A stretch of DNA of 63,407 nt from Burkholderiales bacterium (GCA_016185015.1 JACPOI010000033.1:1-63407), one strand, 5' to 3'; shown: positions 8,247-17,701, numbered from the stretch's first letter. Numbers and translations: made by a program. Notes: generated from the sequence alone by a model not told the origin.

Positions 8247-11200
8247 TCAACGGCGCGCCAACACAGGACCCAGCGCCTGCCCCGTGTGCGTGCCCAGCCG
8301 CACCACCTCTTCCGGCGTGGCCGCAGCCACGATGCGTCCACCGTCCTTGCCACCCTCGGGGCCCAGGTCCAGGATCCAGTCGGCCTCGGCAATCACGTCC
8401 AGGTCGTGTTCGATCACCACCACGCTGTGGCCGCCGTCAACGAGACGGTGCAGCACGCGGATCAGTTTGTCGACGTCGGCCATGTGCAGGCCCACGGTGG
8501 GCTCGTCCAGCACGTAGAGCGTGTGCGGCGCCTTCTGGCCACGCCGCCCCACCTCGTCGCGCACCTTGCTGAGTTCGGTCACCAGCTTGATGCGCTGCGC
8601 CTCGCCGCCACTCAAGGTGGGCGAGGGCTGGCCTAAAGTCAGGTAACCCAGGCCTACATCCTTCAGCAGTTGCAAGGGGTGGGCAATGCTCGGCATGGCA
8701 GCGAAGAAGTCCACCGCGTCGTCCACTTCCATCTGCAGCACGTCGCCGATGCTTTTCCCCCGCCAGGTGACCGCCAGCGTTTCTGGGTTGAAACGCGCGC
8801 CCTTGCAGCTCTCGCACAGCACTTTCACGTCGGGCAGGAAGCTCATCTCGATGGTGCGCACGCCCTGACCTTCACAGGTCGGGCAACGGCCCTCGCCGGT
8901 GTTGAAGCTGAAACGCCCGGCCGCGTAACCGCGCGCCTTGGCTTCCAGCGTCTCGGCAAAGAGCTTGCGGATGGTGTCCCAGAAGCCGATGTAGGTGGCA
9001 GGACAACTGCGCGGCGTCTTGCCGATGGGCGTCTGGTCCACCTCGAGCACGCGGTCCACGGCCTCGAAGCCGCTGACGCCCTCGCAGCCGCTCCAGTCCA
9101 CGCCACGGGCGAGCGCGTCGCGCCCGGCCTTGGTCGCGCGCTTGGTCACGACGGCCGCCACATTGGCCAGCAAGACATCACGCGCCAGCGTGGACTTGCC
9201 CGAGCCACTGACCCCGGTCACGGCGACCAGGCGTTTGAGAGGCACCTTGGCCGTGACGTGCTGCAGGTTGTGCAACTGCGCGCCATGCACGGTGAGCCAC
9301 TGCAGATCCTGCGCCAACACATCGCGGCGCGGCTGCAGCGGGTGCTTCATGGCGTGCAGCAGGTAACGGCCGGTCTGTGAGTCGCTCGCCTCGGTCACGT
9401 TCTTCACCGAGCCTTCGGCCACCAGCCGGCCGCCACGCTTGCCGGCGCTGGGACCGATGTCGATGATGTGATCGGCGCGCCGAATCGTGTCCTCATCGTG
9501 CTCCACGACCACCAGGGTGTTGCCCTGGTCGCTCAGGCGCTGCAAGGCATTGAGCAGGATCTGGTTGTCGCGTGCGTGCAGGCCGATGGTGGGCTCATCC
9601 AGCACGTAACATACGCCCTGCAGATTGCTGCCCAGCTGCGCGGCCAGGCGGATGCGCTGCGCCTCGCCGCCGGACAGCGTGGGGGCGCCACGGTCCAGCG
9701 TGAGGTAACCCAGCCCCACCTGCTCCAGGAATTCCAGGCGGCTCTTGATCTCGGGGATCAGGTCGCGTGCGATATCGCCTTCGCGCTGGGTCAGACGGCC
9801 GATCACCTGCAGGGTTTCGACCCAGGCCCGCACATCGCTCACACTCAGGCGCGCAATCTCGGTGATGCCCACGCCGCTGAATTTCACGGCGCGGGCCGTG
9901 GCGTTCAGGCGGGTGCCCTCGCAGCTCGGGCAGGCCTGGTCAACCAGGTCTTCCACCTCGGGTTCGGCAAAGGTCTGCTCGCGGCCCTTCTCCTTGTCGT
10001 CGCGCACCGAGTCGTCCAGCAGCTTGCGCTGTTCCTTGCTGAGCTTCACACCCGTACCCACGCAATCCGGGCACCAGCCGTGTTTGCTGTTGTAGGAGAA
10101 CAGGCGCGGATCGAGTTCGGCATAGGAGGTAGCGCAGACCGGGCAGGCGCGCCGGGTGGAGAACACCTGCAGCGTGCCGATACCGGCCGTGGATGAGCTG
10201 CTTTTCATGGCTTCGGCCAGCCCGTCCAGGGCACTCAGCACATGCAACACGCCCTTGCCGTGCTCCAGCGCCGTGGTCAGGGCCAGGCGCAGCGCGGCCT
10301 CGTTCTCGGGCAAGACCATCAGGCTGGCCACCGGGAGTTCGATGGTGTGTTCCTTGAAACGGTCGATGCGAGGGAAACCCGTGGTGGGCAGGAAGTTGCC
10401 GTCCACGCGCAGATGGGTGTAACCGCGCGGGCGCGCCCACTCGGCCAGTTCGGTGTAGACGCCCTTGCGGTTCATCACCAGCGGCGCCAGCAGGCCGACT
10501 TCCTGGCCGCGGAACTGTTTCATGAGCTGGGCCAGGATGCTGTCGGGTGTCTGCGGCGCCACGGCGGCGCCGTCATGGATGCAATGCTGCACGCCCAGCT
10601 TCACGAACAGCAGGCGCAGGAAGTGCCAGACCTCGGTGGTCGTGCCCACTGTGGACTTGCGGCCACCACGGCTGAGGCGCTGCTCGATGGCCACCGTGGG
10701 CGGAATGCCGTAGACCGCATCCACCTCGGGCCGGCCCGCCGGCTGCACGATGCTGCGCGCGTAGGCGTTGAGCGATTCGAGATAACGGCGCTGCCCTTCG
10801 TTGAACAGGATGTCGAAGGCCAGGGTGGACTTGCCCGAACCGCTGACGCCGGTGATGACGTTGAACTTGCCGCGCGGGATGTTGACGCTCAAGGACTTGA
10901 GGTTGTGTTCCTTGGCGTTGACGATCTGGATCGCATCGGGCGCGGTGGATTTCACCCGCACCGGCTTGTGCCCGGGCGTGAAGGCCTGCGGAATGAAACG
11001 CGCCGCCCCTTCATGCGCCTCATGCACCTCGCCCATGGCCAGGGCGTATTCGCGCAAGGCGCGGCCCGTGTGGCTGCTGGGGTGCAGGCGCACCTCTTCG
11101 GGCGTGCCCACGGCCACCAGTTCACCGCCGGCGTCGCCACCTTCGGGGCCGAGGTCGATCAGCCAGTCGCTGGCACGCATCACATCCAGGTTGTGCTCGA

Positions 11201-13982
11201 TGATCAGCAGGGAATGGCCGGCGTCGAGCAGCTTGCGCAGCGCGCGCATGAGCTTGGCGATGTCGTCGAAATGCAGGCCCGTGGTGGGCTCGTCGAACAG
11301 GAAGAGTGTGCCCTTCTTGCCCACCACCTGCCGGCTGGCCGTGGCGCTCTTGGCCGCCTCGGCCAGGAAACCGGCCAGCTTGAGGCGCTGGGCCTCGCCG
11401 CCAGAAAGCGTGGGCACGGGCTGGCCCAGGCGCACGTATTCCAGGCCCACGTCCACGATGGGCTGCAGGGCGCGGATCACGTCACGGTCGTTGGCGAACA
11501 GACCCGCGGCCTCGCTGACGGTCAGCTCCAGCACGTCGGCCACATTCAACAGGCGACCACCGCGCTCCACGGTGATCTCCAGGATCTCGGGGCGATAGCG
11601 CTTGCCATCGCAGTCCGGGCAGCGCAGGTAGACATCGCTGAGAAACTGCATCTCCACGTGCTCGAAACCCGAACCGCCGCAGGTGGGGCAGCGGCCGTCA
11701 CCACTGTTGGCGCTGAACTTGGCCGCGGTGTAGCTGCGCTGGCGCGACAGCGGCGCATTGGCGTAGATCTCGCGGATGGCGTCCCAGGCGCCCACATAAC
11801 TCACGGGGTTGGAGCGCGCGGTCTTGCCGATGGGCGACTGGTCGACAAACACCACGTCAGCCAGCTGCTCGGCACCCAGCAGGCGGTCATGCAGGCCAGG
11901 CGTTTCCGTGGCCCGGCCGAAGTGGCGCATCAGCGCCGGCGCCAGCACGTCCTGGATCAGCGTGGACTTGCCCGAACCCGACACCCCGGTGACGCAGACC
12001 AGGCGGCCCAGCGGGATGTCGATGGAGATGTTCTTGAGGTTGTGCTCGCGTGCGCCTTCCAGGATGAGGCGCGGCGTGTTCTCGGCCACCATGCGCTTGA
12101 AGCCCATGCCGACCTGCTTGCGTGCACCGAGGTAGGCGCCGGTCAGGGTGTCGGCGTTGCGCAGGTCGTCGGTGCTGCCGTCGAAGACGATCTGGCCACC
12201 GCGCTCGCCCGGGCCCGGGCCCATGTCGATCATGCGGTCGGCGGCGAACATCACGGCCGGGTCATGCTCGACCACCACCAGGGTGTTGCCCGCGTCGCGC
12301 AGGCGGTGCATGGCCTCGATGATGCGGTGCATGTCGCGCGGATGCAGGCCGATGCTGGGCTCGTCCAGCACGAACAGGGTGTTCACGAGCGAAGTGCCCA
12401 GGGCGGTGGTCAGGTTGATGCGCTGCACCTCGCCGCCGGAGAGCGTGCGGCTCTGGCGGTCCAGCGTGAGGTATCCGATGCCCACGTCGCACAGGTACTT
12501 CAGGCGCGTGGTGATTTCCTCAAACAGCAGCTTCAGGGCCTGGGCCTCGCCCTCGGCGTGGGTCGAGGCGGTGATCTCGCTCTGCTGGAAACCGTCGAAG
12601 AAGCGGCGCAAGCGGTCCAGCGGCAAGAGCATCAGGTCGTGCAGGCACAGGCCGGGCAGGGCCTCCAGCTGGGCGCGACTCCACTGGGTACCGGCCGGCA
12701 GGAAACGCCTGGAGGGTTCGAGCACGGCATCGGCGTCGGCCTTGCTGCCGATGCGCCAGAGCAGGCTCTCGGTCTTGAGGCGCGCACCGTTGCAGGTCTC
12801 GCAAGGCGTGTAGCTGCGGTACTTGGACAGCAGCACCCGGATGTGCATCTTGTAGGACTTGGTCTCCAGGTACTCGAAGAAACGCTTGATGCCGTACCAC
12901 TGCTGGTTCCACTTGCCTTTCCAGTTGGGCGAGCCGTAGATGACCCAGTCCTTCTGCTCCTGGGTCAGCTTGTACCAAGGGGTGTCGCGCGGGATGCCGG
13001 CCGCCTCGGCATGGCGCATCAGGTCGTCCTGGCACTCAGCCCAGGCAGGGGTCTGGATGGTCTTGATGGCGCCGGCGCGCAGGGTGACCTTGTCGTTCGG
13101 AATGACCAGGCCGTAGTCCACCCCGATCACGCGACCGAAACCGCGGCAGACCTCGCAGGCGCCCACCGCCGAGTTGAACGAGAACATGGAGGGGATGGGG
13201 TCGGCGTAGCGCAGGTCGCTGTCGGGGTTGTGCAGTCCGGTCGAGAAACGCCAAATCTCCGGTTCCCCTTCGTCCTGCAAACGGTAGACGTTGAGCCGAC
13301 CGCTGCCGCGCTTGAGCGCGACCTCGATCGCCTCGATCACGCGCGCGCTTTCTGCGCTGAAGAGACGGAATCGGTCAGCAACGACGTCCAGCATCTTTCT
13401 CGGACCGGCCGGTGTGGCCACCTCGCGTTCGGCCTGCACCTTGGTGAAGCCGCTGGCCGATAGCCATTGCTCGATCTCCTCGCTGCTGGTGTTGGCCGGC
13501 AACTCGACCGGGAAGGTCAGCACCAGGCGCGGATCACCGGCCTCCGAGGAGCGCTTCTGCAACTCGGCGTAGATGGTGTCGGCGCTGTCGTGCCGCACGG
13601 CCTGGGCGGTCTGGCGGTCAAAAAGCTGGGACGCACGCGCAAACAGCAGCTTGAGGTGGTCGTTGAGCTCGGTCATCGTGCCCACCGTGGAGCGCGAAGA
13701 GCGCACCGGATTGGTCTGGTCGATGGCGATGGCCGGGGGCACGCCTTCCACCTTGTCCACCGCCGGCTTGTCCATGCGGTCCAGGAACTGGCGCGCGTAG
13801 GCGCTGAAGGTCTCGACGTAACGCCGCTGGCCCTCGGCGTAGAGGGTGTCGAACACCAGGCTGGATTTGCCGGAGCCGCTGGGGCCCGTCACCACGGTCA
13901 GCTCACCTGTACGAATGTCCAGATCGAGGTTCTTGAGGTTGTGTTGGCGCGCGCCGCGGATGCGGATGGTCCCCTGGGTCAT
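8247..13982 (-). CDS. Tandem-fused UvrA-like protein (four ABC ATPase domains)
   Basis: A protein of about 1911 residues equal to two complete UvrA-like units in one chain. Unit 1 (about 1-975) has Walker A GPSGSGKSS (Lys39) and GVSGSGKST (about 672), with LSGGE signatures at about 513 and 858. Unit 2 (about 1010-1911) has Walker A at about 1049 and 1594 and LSGGE at about 1435 and 1789. Each second half carries the UvrA zinc finger (GRCPTCGGSG...RCPDCDGKR; GRCPTCEGQG...LCESCKGAR). Unit 2 also has the first-half finger ACPVCATSY...WCPDC. In unit 1 the first Cys pair is missing and only ACEVC remains. UvrA normally dimerises for nucleotide-excision-repair damage search; here one chain could do so. 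From memory, similar double-length UvrA proteins occur in other Burkholderiales. ATG at 13982 (MTQGTIRIRGARQHNL) is preferred over 14012. Whether it replaces or supplements a normal uvrA is unknown. Confidence 0.92.
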   Translation of the reverse strand: MTQGTIRIRGARQHNLKNLDLDIRTGELTVVTGPSGSGKSSLVFDTLYAEGQRRYVETFSAYARQFLDRMDKPAVDKVEGVPPAIAIDQTNPVRSSRSTVGTMTELNDHLKLLFARASQLFDRQTAQAVRHDSADTIYAELQKRSSEAGDPRLVLTFPVELPANTSSEEIEQWLSASGFTKVQAEREVATPAGPRKMLDVVADRFRLFSAESARVIEAIEVALKRGSGRLNVYRLQDEGEPEIWRFSTGLHNPDSDLRYADPIPSMFSFNSAVGACEVCRGFGRVIGVDYGLVIPNDKVTLRAGAIKTIQTPAWAECQDDLMRHAEAAGIPRDTPWYKLTQEQKDWVIYGSPNWKGKWNQQWYGIKRFFEYLETKSYKMHIRVLLSKYRSYTPCETCNGARLKTESLLWRIGSKADADAVLEPSRRFLPAGTQWSRAQLEALPGLCLHDLMLLPLDRLRRFFDGFQQSEITASTHAEGEAQALKLLFEEITTRLKYLCDVGIGYLTLDRQSRTLSGGEVQRINLTTALGTSLVNTLFVLDEPSIGLHPRDMHRIIEAMHRLRDAGNTLVVVEHDPAVMFAADRMIDMGPGPGERGGQIVFDGSTDDLRNADTLTGAYLGARKQVGMGFKRMVAENTPRLILEGAREHNLKNISIDIPLGRLVCVTGVSGSGKSTLIQDVLAPALMRHFGRATETPGLHDRLLGAEQLADVVFVDQSPIGKTARSNPVSYVGAWDAIREIYANAPLSRQRSYTAAKFSANSGDGRCPTCGGSGFEHVEMQFLSDVYLRCPDCDGKRYRPEILEITVERGGRLLNVADVLELTVSEAAGLFANDRDVIRALQPIVDVGLEYVRLGQPVPTLSGGEAQRLKLAGFLAEAAKSATASRQVVGKKGTLFLFDEPTTGLHFDDIAKLMRALRKLLDAGHSLLIIEHNLDVMRASDWLIDLGPEGGDAGGELVAVGTPEEVRLHPSSHTGRALREYALAMGEVHEAHEGAARFIPQAFTPGHKPVRVKSTAPDAIQIVNAKEHNLKSLSVNIPRGKFNVITGVSGSGKSTLAFDILFNEGQRRYLESLNAYARSIVQPAGRPEVDAVYGIPPTVAIEQRLSRGGRKSTVGTTTEVWHFLRLLFVKLGVQHCIHDGAAVAPQTPDSILAQLMKQFRGQEVGLLAPLVMNRKGVYTELAEWARPRGYTHLRVDGNFLPTTGFPRIDRFKEHTIELPVASLMVLPENEAALRLALTTALEHGKGVLHVLSALDGLAEAMKSSSSTAGIGTLQVFSTRRACPVCATSYAELDPRLFSYNSKHGWCPDCVGTGVKLSKEQRKLLDDSVRDDKEKGREQTFAEPEVEDLVDQACPSCEGTRLNATARAVKFSGVGITEIARLSVSDVRAWVETLQVIGRLTQREGDIARDLIPEIKSRLEFLEQVGLGYLTLDRGAPTLSGGEAQRIRLAAQLGSNLQGVCYVLDEPTIGLHARDNQILLNALQRLSDQGNTLVVVEHDEDTIRRADHIIDIGPSAGKRGGRLVAEGSVKNVTEASDSQTGRYLLHAMKHPLQPRRDVLAQDLQWLTVHGAQLHNLQHVTAKVPLKRLVAVTGVSGSGKSTLARDVLLANVAAVVTKRATKAGRDALARGVDWSGCEGVSGFEAVDRVLEVDQTPIGKTPRSCPATYIGFWDTIRKLFAETLEAKARGYAAGRFSFNTGEGRCPTCEGQGVRTIEMSFLPDVKVLCESCKGARFNPETLAVTWRGKSIGDVLQMEVDDAVDFFAAMPSIAHPLQLLKDVGLGYLTLGQPSPTLSGGEAQRIKLVTELSKVRDEVGRRGQKAPHTLYVLDEPTVGLHMADVDKLIRVLHRLVDGGHSVVVIEHDLDVIAEADWILDLGPEGGKDGGRIVAAATPEEVVRLGTHTGQALGPVLARR

Positions 13983-14123
13983 GGCTGCTGTCTTTCGGTG
14001 TGGCCCAAGCATTCTAGGCAGGCCCTCTTACCCCAGCATGACCACAGGACTTGCCCCGGAACAGCCTCCTTCCGCTAGACTCCGCTCAATGATCCTCCAA
14101 AACTAGAAATCCACGGAGACAAG

Positions 14124-15227
14124 ATGCGAAACTTCAAAGTATTGGGCACCGTTCTGCTCACCCTGGCGGCGGCAGCCAGCCAGGCCCAGATCCTCATCGG
14201 CCAGACGGCCGGTTTCACCGGCGCAGTGGCTGCCGGCGTGAAAGAAACCACCGACGGCGCCAAGCTCTACATCGATGCCATCAATGCCAAGGGGGGCCTC
14301 GCAGGCCAGAAGATCGAGCTGATCTCGCTGGACGACAAGTTCGACCCGAAGCTGGCGGCGGAGAACGCCCGCAAGCTCATCGAGGAGCAGAACGTGGTGG
14401 CGCTGTTCCTCAACCGCGGCACGCCGCACTCCGAAGCCATCATCCCCCTGCTGGACAAGCACGGCATTCCCCTGATTGCCCCCTCCACGGGCGCCATGAG
14501 CCTGCACCAGCCCGTGAAAAAGCACGTCTTCAACGTCCGCGCCACCTACCAGCGTGAAGCCGAGAAGGCCGTGACCCATCTGGCCACCATCGGCATCACC
14601 AAGATCGCCCTGGTGCACGTGGACGACAGTTTCGGCCTGGACGGCCTGGCCGGTGCGCAAAAAGGCCTGACCCTGGCCAAGCTCACCCCGGTCGTGCTCG
14701 AAAAGTTCGACCGCAGCAAGCCGGACTTCAGCAAGATCGCTCCCGCCGTCACCCAGGCAGGCGCCCAGGCCGTGCTGCTGATCGCGTCGGGCTCGGCCGT
14801 GGTTGACGGTGTCAAGGCCTTGCGCGCGGCCGGCAGTGCCGCCCAGGTGGTGACCCTGTCCAACAACGCCTCGGGTGGGTTTATCAAGAGCCTGGGCGAG
14901 AACGCGCGCGGGGTCATCGTCTCCCAGGTGTTCCCGCAGTCGCTGAACTACAGCCTGGTCAAGGAGGCGCAGGACATGGCCCGCGCCAAGGGGGCGGGCG
15001 AGGTCAGCCCGGCCATGCTCGAAGGTTATGCCGCGGCCAAGGTGCTGGTGGAAGCCCTGCGACGCGCCGGCCCCAAACCCAGCCGTGAACGGATCCAGGC
15101 GGCCCTGGAGGGCCTGGGGAAATTCGACATCGGCGGACTGGAAGTGAACTTCAGTCCGCAGGACCATACGGGTCTGGACTTTTCAGACCTGTCCATCATC
15201 ACGTCCGACGGCCGCTTCCGGCGCTAA
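14124..15227 (+). CDS. ABC transporter substrate-binding protein (Leu/Ile/Val type)
   Basis: A 367-residue periplasmic binding protein of the LivK-like family (Periplasmic_BP type I). The signal peptide is VLGTVLLTLAAAASQAQ. The mature domain begins ILIGQTAGFTGAVAAGVKET, the typical ligand-site strand. The motifs INAKGGLAGQKIELISLDD and APSTGAMSLHQPV and the C-terminal VNFSPQDHTGLDFSDLSI fit the family. Such proteins bind branched-chain amino acids, amides or aromatic acids. No permease or ATPase gene is adjacent, so it is an orphan component that must use a transporter encoded elsewhere. The ATG follows a purine-rich GGAGACAAG ribosome-binding site. Confidence 0.88.
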   Translation: MRNFKVLGTVLLTLAAAASQAQILIGQTAGFTGAVAAGVKETTDGAKLYIDAINAKGGLAGQKIELISLDDKFDPKLAAENARKLIEEQNVVALFLNRGTPHSEAIIPLLDKHGIPLIAPSTGAMSLHQPVKKHVFNVRATYQREAEKAVTHLATIGITKIALVHVDDSFGLDGLAGAQKGLTLAKLTPVVLEKFDRSKPDFSKIAPAVTQAGAQAVLLIASGSAVVDGVKALRAAGSAAQVVTLSNNASGGFIKSLGENARGVIVSQVFPQSLNYSLVKEAQDMARAKGAGEVSPAMLEGYAAAKVLVEALRRAGPKPSRERIQAALEGLGKFDIGGLEVNFSPQDHTGLDFSDLSIITSDGRFRR

Positions 15228-15233
15228 GGGGTC

Positions 15234-15689
15234 TTAGCCCAGCAAGGCCTGCTCCAGCTTGCGGCTGGCCTCCTGGCCCACGGCCTCCCTGATCTTGGGA
15301 AGCAGGGCCAGCAAGTCGTCATAACCTGCGGCCCCTTCGATGGCCAGGTTCAGCTTGAAACCACGCAGGCCCAGCGAGGCCGTGAGCTGGGTGGCCAGGG
15401 GGTAGGCCTCGGCATAACGCTCCTGCGGCGTGCGTGCGCTACGGGCCGTGGCGGCGACCGTGGCCGCCTCGGCAGCGGCCACCGCCGATGGATCCGCCGC
15501 CAGAAAACCCTGCGCCACCATATGTTCCACATCAGCCGGCGTAACACCCAGCCCCGCCGTAGCAGCCAGCACCTGATCCACCGTCTTGCTGCCATCGAAC
15601 AGGATGAAAGCGGATCGTTGCCTAGCAGACAACTGCGGCGAGCGCTCCTTGAACGCCTGCTGCCCAACGTCTGTTTTTGAGTATTTCAT
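15234..15689 (-). CDS. Conserved hypothetical protein
   Basis: A 151-residue soluble protein with no signal peptide. The N-terminal half (SARQRSAFILFDGSKTVDQVLAATAGLGVTP) looks like a small winged-helix-like helical unit. A low-complexity Ala-rich linker (about 70-90) and a C-terminal helical part (LLALLPKIREAVGQEASRKLEQ) follow. I do not recognise a named family with confidence. It is convergent with the binding-protein gene, with only 6 bp between stops. Confidence 0.65.
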   Translation of the reverse strand: MKYSKTDVGQQAFKERSPQLSARQRSAFILFDGSKTVDQVLAATAGLGVTPADVEHMVAQGFLAADPSAVAAAEAATVAATARSARTPQERYAEAYPLATQLTASLGLRGFKLNLAIEGAAGYDDLLALLPKIREAVGQEASRKLEQALLG

Positions 15690-15736
15690 GCTGTGATGCG
15701 GCTTGACTGCCGCTTGTCCCCTTTATTGCATGAATC

Positions 15737-15943
15737 TTACTTGGCAGGGCTGGCGGGCGCAACAGCCGAAGTGGGCGCAGAAGCCGCCGGCGCGGCTGCC
15801 GAGGCCGCCTGGGCCGGTTCGGGCGCGTGAATGGCCTCGGAACCGTGTTTCTCGCCACTCATGTCCAGCTTGTCACCCCCTTGCATGATGACAAAAAGGG
15901 CCAGGGCAGCAAAGACGATAAAACCAACAATGATTTTCCACAT
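15737..15943 (-). CDS. Small membrane-anchored Ala/Pro-rich protein
   Basis: A 68-residue protein with one N-terminal hydrophobic segment (IIVGFIVFAALALFVIM) and an Ala/Pro/Ser-rich tail predicted outside the cytoplasmic membrane. No known domain. It lies between the 151-residue gene and the MFS gene on the same strand, but two hairpins upstream probably separate it from the MFS transcript. Coding is supported by a sensible start, a clean membrane-anchor pattern and a clear stop. Confidence 0.55.
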   Translation of the reverse strand: MWKIIVGFIVFAALALFVIMQGGDKLDMSGEKHGSEAIHAPEPAQAASAAAPAASAPTSAVAPASPAK

Positions 15944-15962
15944 GATTCAATTCCTAAAGTTA

Positions 15963-15992
15963 CAAAAAGAAAGGCCCTCCAAGAGAGGGCCT
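15963..15992 (-). terminator. Rho-independent terminator of the MFS gene
   Basis: On the minus strand an 8-bp stem (AGGCCCTC with GAGGGCCT, 5-nt loop) at 15972-15992 is followed by TTTCTTTTT at 15963-15971. It lies 50 bp past the MFS transporter stop. Confidence 0.85.
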
Positions 15993-15995
15993 GCG

Positions 15996-16017
15996 CTGAC
16001 CCGGCAGGCCGGGTCAG
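15996..16017. repeat. Second hairpin next to the terminator
   Basis: A perfect 9-bp inverted repeat, CTGACCCGG / CCGGGTCAG, with a 4-nt loop. It is transcribed just before the terminator hairpin of the MFS mRNA. It may protect the mRNA 3' end or act as an accessory terminator stem. Confidence 0.6.
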
Positions 16018-16042
16018 GGTGCACAGAGGGCACCGCGGCTCA

Positions 16043-17701
16043 TCAGTCGTTGGCGTAGATGTCCACGTCCTTGGTTTCCTTGACGAACAGCATGCCGATG
16101 ACGAAGGTCATGCCGGCGATGATGATCGGGTACCAGAGGCCGTTGTACATATTGCCGGTCTGAGCCACGATGGCGAAGGCCGTGGTGGGCAGCAGGCCAC
16201 CGAACCAGCCGTTGCCGATGTGATACGGCAGCGACATGGAGGTGTAGCGGATGCGGGTCGGGAACATTTCCACCAGCATGGCGGCGATCGGGCCGTAGAC
16301 CATGGTGACCAGGATCACCAGATAGGTCAGGATGGCGATGACCATCACCTTGTCGACCTTGGCCATGTCGGCCTTGGCCGGGTAACCGTGGGCCTTCAGG
16401 GCTTCGGCGACGGCCTTCTTGAACTCGGCGTCCTTGGCCTTGACTTCGTCAGCCGGAATGCCCTTGGCGCTGTAGCCGGTGATGACGGTGTCGCCGATCT
16501 TGATGGAAGCCGGCGTGCCGGCAGCACCCACGGCGTTCTCGTAGCTCACCGAAGCGCCGGCCAGCACCTGCTTGGCGATATCGCACGAGCTGGTGAACTT
16601 GACGGTACCGGTCGGGTTGAACTGGAACGAGCACTCTTTCGGATCAGCCGTCACGACGACCTTGCTCGACTGCTGTGCCTTGTACAGGTCGGGGTTGGCG
16701 GCCTTGGTCAGCGCCTCGAAGACCGGGAAGTAGGTCACGACGGCCAGCAGGCAGCCAGCCATGATGATGGGCTTGCGGCCGATCTTGTCGGACAGGGTGC
16801 CGAACAGGATGAAGAAGGGCGTGCCGATCAGCAGGGAGACAGCCACATAGATGTTGGCGGCGGCGCCATCGACCTTGAGTGCCTGGGTCAGGAAGAACAG
16901 GGCATAGAACTGGCCGGAATACCAGACCACGGCCTGGCCGGCGGTCAGGCCGATCAGCGCCAGGATCACGATCTTCAGGTTCTTCCACTGGCCGAAGGAC
17001 TCGGACAGGGGGGCCTTGGAGGTCTTGCCTTCAGCCTTCATCTTGGCGAAAGCGGGCGACTCGTTCATGGACAGACGGATCCAGACCGAGATGGCCAGCA
17101 GGAAGATGGAGACCAGGAAGGGAACGCGCCAGCCCCAGTCGGCGAACTTCTCTTCACCAATCAGGGTACGGGTGCCCAGAATCACCATCAGGCTCAGGAA
17201 CAGGCCCAGGGTGGCCGTGGTCTGGATCCAGGAGGTGTAGGCACCGCGCTTGCCCTGGGGCGAGTGCTCGGCCACGTAGGTGGCGGCGCCACCGTACTCA
17301 CCACCCAGGGCCAGGCCCTGCAGCAGACGCAGCGCGATCAGGATCACCGGGGCTGCCACGCCGATGGTGGCGTAGTTCGGCAGGATGCCCACGATGAAGG
17401 TGGACAGGCCCATGATCAGGATGGTCACCAGGAAGGTGTACTTGCGGCCGATCATGTCGCCCAGACGGCCGAAGAAGATGGCGCCGAAGGGACGGACGAT
17501 GAAACCGGCAGCGAAGGCCAGCAGCGCGAAGATGAAGGCCGAGCCGGCATCCAGTCCGCTGAAGAACTGCTTGGCGATGATGGCCGCCAGCGAGCCGTAC
17601 AGGTAGAAGTCGTACCACTCGAAAACGGTACCTAGCGACGAAGCGAAGATCACCTTCTTCTCTTCGGGGGTCATCGGCCTTGCGGCCTGAGCAGTTGCCA
17701 T
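16043..17701 (-). CDS. MFS transporter, metabolite:H+ symporter (MHS) type
   Basis: A 552-residue major facilitator of the MHS group (relatives ProP, KgtP, ShiA). Seen in the sequence: SSLGTVFEWYDFYLYGSLA at the first helix, the loop GRLGDMIGRKYTFL, LQGLALGGEYGGAATYVAEH, and GTLSDKIGRKPIIMAG between helices 8 and 9. It is longer than the usual 430-450 residues because about 110 hydrophilic residues (about 337-449) with two cysteines are inserted before the last helices. The substrate is probably a small carboxylate or betaine-like solute (inference). Start ATG 17701 is preceded by TTAGGAGACACAAC, a strong ribosome-binding site; the frame extends 9 codons further upstream without one. The gene is monocistronic, ending at a terminator. 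Confidence 0.85.
   Translation of the reverse strand: MATAQAARPMTPEEKKVIFASSLGTVFEWYDFYLYGSLAAIIAKQFFSGLDAGSAFIFALLAFAAGFIVRPFGAIFFGRLGDMIGRKYTFLVTILIMGLSTFIVGILPNYATIGVAAPVILIALRLLQGLALGGEYGGAATYVAEHSPQGKRGAYTSWIQTTATLGLFLSLMVILGTRTLIGEEKFADWGWRVPFLVSIFLLAISVWIRLSMNESPAFAKMKAEGKTSKAPLSESFGQWKNLKIVILALIGLTAGQAVVWYSGQFYALFFLTQALKVDGAAANIYVAVSLLIGTPFFILFGTLSDKIGRKPIIMAGCLLAVVTYFPVFEALTKAANPDLYKAQQSSKVVVTADPKECSFQFNPTGTVKFTSSCDIAKQVLAGASVSYENAVGAAGTPASIKIGDTVITGYSAKGIPADEVKAKDAEFKKAVAEALKAHGYPAKADMAKVDKVMVIAILTYLVILVTMVYGPIAAMLVEMFPTRIRYTSMSLPYHIGNGWFGGLLPTTAFAIVAQTGNMYNGLWYPIIIAGMTFVIGMLFVKETKDVDIYAND

Noticed and set aside
10242-13463. 1073-residue plus-strand frame opposite the UvrA gene
   Set aside because: Composition is typical of antisense high-GC reading (rich in Gln, His, Val and Gly) with no domain. 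The opposite strand holds unmistakable UvrA motifs throughout.
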